A stretch of DNA of 42,016 bases. Origin: Firmicutes bacterium M10-2 (GTDB taxonomy: Bacteria; Bacillota_I; Bacilli_A; Erysipelotrichales; Erysipelotrichaceae). The translations under genes and the position numbers were made by a program. Shown one piece after another: positions 39,936-42,016 of this stretch (its first letter is position 1; each line of letters begins with the position of its first letter). The notes under the pieces are model-generated. The model was not told the DNA's origin and searched no databases. It worked only from the letters and a program-made list of their open reading frames with translations. The stretch lies in contig KE159681.1 in NCBI GenBank assembly GCA_000403415.2, positions 411,637 to 453,652 on the forward strand. The letters are read 5' to 3'.

Positions 39936-41141
39936 ATGGTTAAAAAACATATTGTTGTGGCAGTGACCGGAGGCATTGCCGCCTATAAAGCATGTGACCT
40001 TGTCAGCCGATTGTCAAAGAAAGACTACGAAATCAAAGTGATTATGAGTGAACATGCGATGAAATTCGTTGCTCCGATCACATTTGAAGCTCTTTCGCAC
40101 AATAAATGCGAAACTTCCTTGTTTGACGAAACCAACGAAGATCCAATTGCGCACATTACGCTGGCAAAGTGGGCCGACGCTTTCGTGATCGTTCCGGCGA
40201 CTGCCAACATCATCGCAAAAGCCGCTCACGGTTTGGCCGATGATCTTGTTTCAACAACAGCTCTGGCCTGCTATTCGAAAAAGCTGCTCTGTCCGGCCAT
40301 GAACGTACATATGTACGAAAACGAAACAACCCAACTCAATCTTGAAACATTAAAAGAGCTTGGCTGGCAAATTGTCGAACCGCAAGAGGGCTTGCTCGCT
40401 TGTCAGGACGTAGGCAAAGGAAAGCTGGCTGCAGTCGATACGATTGAAAAAGCGATTGACAATCTCTTTGCGAAACCGCTTCTTCAAGGAAAGAAAGTGA
40501 TGGTCAGCGCAGGGCCGACCTGTGAATCGCTCGATCCGGTACGATTTATTTCTAATCATTCGTCCGGAAAGCAAGGATATGCGATTGCTCAAGCTGCTAA
40601 ACAAATGGGTGCAGAAGTCACTTTGATCCACGGGCCGGTCAATTTACCCGATCTTCATGGTGTAAAGATGATCGAAGCGCAAAGCGCACAAGATATGTTC
40701 GATCGATTCAAAGAGAGCTATGCCGATCAGGATTATATTATCATGGCAGCTGCCGTTTCCGACTATCGGCCAAAAGAAATCCATGCTCAGAAGATGAAGA
40801 AAAAAGAAGATGAAATGACCATCGAACTCGTAAAAAATCCGGATATTCTGGCGTGGCTTGGCCAACATAAAAAAGAAGGACAGATTTTGTGCGGATTTGC
40901 GATGGAAACCGAAAATCTGGAACACAACGCCAAAGAAAAACTGAAAAAAAAGAATTGCGATCTTTTAGTGGCCAACAATTTGTTTACCAAAGGAGCCGGT
41001 TTTCAAACGTCAACCAATGTCGTCACGATCTTCTTTCCGGACAAAAAGATCGATCTTGAGCCAATGAGCAAGGAAGAAGTTGGCCGATATATATTAACAA
41101 CAATGAAAGAACTTGAGGAAAAACATGTTAGTTGCGATTGA
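39936..41141 (+). CDS. coaBC: CoaBC, bifunctional coenzyme A biosynthesis enzyme
   Basis: This 401-aa protein is full length. The N-terminal flavoprotein decarboxylase half (1-185) shows VAVTGGIAAYKACDLVS, and PATANIIAKAAHGLADDL with PAMNVHMYE. The C-terminal ligase half shows VMVSAGPTCESLDPVRFISNHSSGKQG (read in parts), IMAAAVSDYRP and VKNPDILAWLG. It joins cysteine to phosphopantothenate and decarboxylates the product to phosphopantetheine. AAAGGAAAC precedes the ATG. It overlaps coaX by 17 bases, so both CoA genes are made together. Confidence 0.96.
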   Translation: MVKKHIVVAVTGGIAAYKACDLVSRLSKKDYEIKVIMSEHAMKFVAPITFEALSHNKCETSLFDETNEDPIAHITLAKWADAFVIVPATANIIAKAAHGLADDLVSTTALACYSKKLLCPAMNVHMYENETTQLNLETLKELGWQIVEPQEGLLACQDVGKGKLAAVDTIEKAIDNLFAKPLLQGKKVMVSAGPTCESLDPVRFISNHSSGKQGYAIAQAAKQMGAEVTLIHGPVNLPDLHGVKMIEAQSAQDMFDRFKESYADQDYIIMAAAVSDYRPKEIHAQKMKKKEDEMTIELVKNPDILAWLGQHKKEGQILCGFAMETENLEHNAKEKLKKKNCDLLVANNLFTKGAGFQTSTNVVTIFFPDKKIDLEPMSKEEVGRYILTTMKELEEKHVSCD

Positions 41142-41901
41142 TGTAGGAAATACAAACATTACTATTGGAGTCTTTAAGAAGGATGAATTGATCACAAGTT
41201 ATCGGTTAACGACAAAGATCCGCCGAACTTCAGACGAATACGGATCAAGTCTGGTTAACTTTTTAACAGCAGCCGGAATCGATACAAAAGATGTTCATAA
41301 TGTGATTGTTTCAAGCGTTGTACCTAAGATCATGCACAGCTTTCGCAATGGGATCATCAAATTTTTCGATATCGATCCGATCATTGTCGGGCCGGGAATC
41401 AAAACAGGAATTAGCGTCCAGCTCGAAAATCCAAGAAGTGTAGGAGCCGACCGCATTGCCGATTGTGCCGGAGCCTACCATGAATACGGAGGTCCGGTCC
41501 TAGTTGTCGATTTCGGAACCGCAACCACCTATGACTACGTAACAAAAGAAGGCCATTTCAAGGCGGGTGCCATTGGTGTGGGAATCGAGTCCGGAGCCAA
41601 TGCCTTATGGGGTCAGACCGCACAGCTTCCGGAAGTGGAAATCAAACGTCCGGAAACAATTTTGGCAAAAAACACTCAATCCGAGATGCAGGCAGGAATC
41701 TTCTATCAATTTCTGGGCGGATTCGAAACAACCGTCAAGCAATTCAAAAAAGAATTAAAAGAAGATTTCAAGGTCATTGCGACCGGCGGATTAGGCCGTG
41801 TGATCTGCGATCATACCGATCTAATCGATATTTACGATCCGAATTTGATCTTCAAAGGATTAAAAATCATTTACGAAAAAAACAAAGAACCTAAAGAGTA
41901 A
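41125..41901 (+). CDS. coaX: Type III pantothenate kinase
   Basis: The product is about 258 aa, starting at the ATG at 41125 after GAGGAAAAAC. The ASKHA-fold motifs are LVAIDVGNTNITIGVF at the N-terminus, GIKTGISVQLENPRSVGADR in the middle and VVDFGTATTYDYV for ribose and metal binding; IATGGLGRVI is the C-terminal adenosine site. It phosphorylates pantothenate without feedback by CoA. It follows coaBC in a two-gene operon and is ended by the structured terminator at 41907. Confidence 0.95.
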   Translation: MLVAIDVGNTNITIGVFKKDELITSYRLTTKIRRTSDEYGSSLVNFLTAAGIDTKDVHNVIVSSVVPKIMHSFRNGIIKFFDIDPIIVGPGIKTGISVQLENPRSVGADRIADCAGAYHEYGGPVLVVDFGTATTYDYVTKEGHFKAGAIGVGIESGANALWGQTAQLPEVEIKRPETILAKNTQSEMQAGIFYQFLGGFETTVKQFKKELKEDFKVIATGGLGRVICDHTDLIDIYDPNLIFKGLKIIYEKNKEPKE

Positions 41902-41906
41902 ACGAA

Positions 41907-41964
41907 GGGGCTGTAACGAATAGGTGATTTTTAGAAATCACTAGAGCGTTGCAGCTCTTTTTTT
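41907..41964 (+). terminator. Branched terminator after coaX
   Basis: GGGGCTGTAACG (41907-41918) pairs imperfectly with CGTTGCAGCTC (41947-41957), followed by a T-run. A second hairpin, GTGATTT/AAATCAC (41924-41941), is nested inside the long loop. The remainder to 42016 shows no gene. Confidence 0.75.
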
Positions 41965-42016
41965 CTTTGCTTCTTTCGAAAATGACAGGATCTATGACAA
42001 AAAGAAAAGCGCGCCC

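Overview
The window looks like a chromosomal segment of a low-to-moderate G+C Firmicute, probably a gut-associated member of the Erysipelotrichia or a close relative. That placement is inferred from gene content: a PTS permease, CcpA-type cre motifs, an ECF transporter S component, a glycyl radical enzyme, rubrerythrin, type III pantothenate kinase, Gram-positive Shine-Dalgarno sites, and a short-chain dehydrogenase that closely resembles clostridial 7-alpha-hydroxysteroid dehydrogenase. No rRNA, tRNA or CRISPR array was seen.

Left end (1-5400): an IS607-type element (tnpA plus a tnpB cut by the window edge) lies beside a large FtsX-like, bacteriocin-immunity-type membrane protein. A LytTR response regulator and a degenerate histidine-kinase-like protein are divergent from it. 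Region 5500-9650 carries the bile-acid-type SDR, a ribokinase, a CapA-type protein, a remnant of a probable Fic-type gene and a GNAT acetyltransferase.

Region 9650-18920 is a compact catabolic operon on the minus strand. In transcription order it holds a PTS EIIC, an alpha/beta esterase, a split transketolase (N then C half), an FGGY kinase, a fucose-isomerase-like enzyme and a DUF4038/GH140-like glycoside hydrolase. A LacI regulator gene lies just upstream. Both the operon and lacI have consensus cre sites, and each has a copy of an unusual inverted repeat with identical geometry. The gene set fits isomerisation, phosphorylation and transketolase cleavage of a branched or pentose sugar; apiose from plant glycosides is my leading guess.

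Region 21000-26420 holds a second metabolic unit: a glycyl radical enzyme with an unusual GCGE active-site motif, its activase, a NanE-type epimerase and a DeoR regulator. An ECF S component is divergent from it. The shared intergenic region contains three 10-bp direct repeats that may be the DeoR operator.

Region 26740-31480 looks like an accessory island. It contains a frameshifted EndA-like protein without recognisable catalytic residues, an AAA ATPase plus subtilisin-like protease pair resembling the IetAS defence/incompatibility system, and an IS3 orfA remnant.

Region 31500-42016 is mostly housekeeping: a DEDDh exonuclease, a PAP2 phosphatase, an SseB-like protein, rubrerythrin, an inorganic-pyrophosphatase-like protein, and a likely operon of glycerate kinase, thioredoxin-like lipoprotein, asparaginase, HAD phosphatase and Eis-type acetyltransferase. 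It ends with coaBC-coaX for coenzyme A synthesis. A candidate small RNA with its own -10 box and terminator lies near 33.3 kb.
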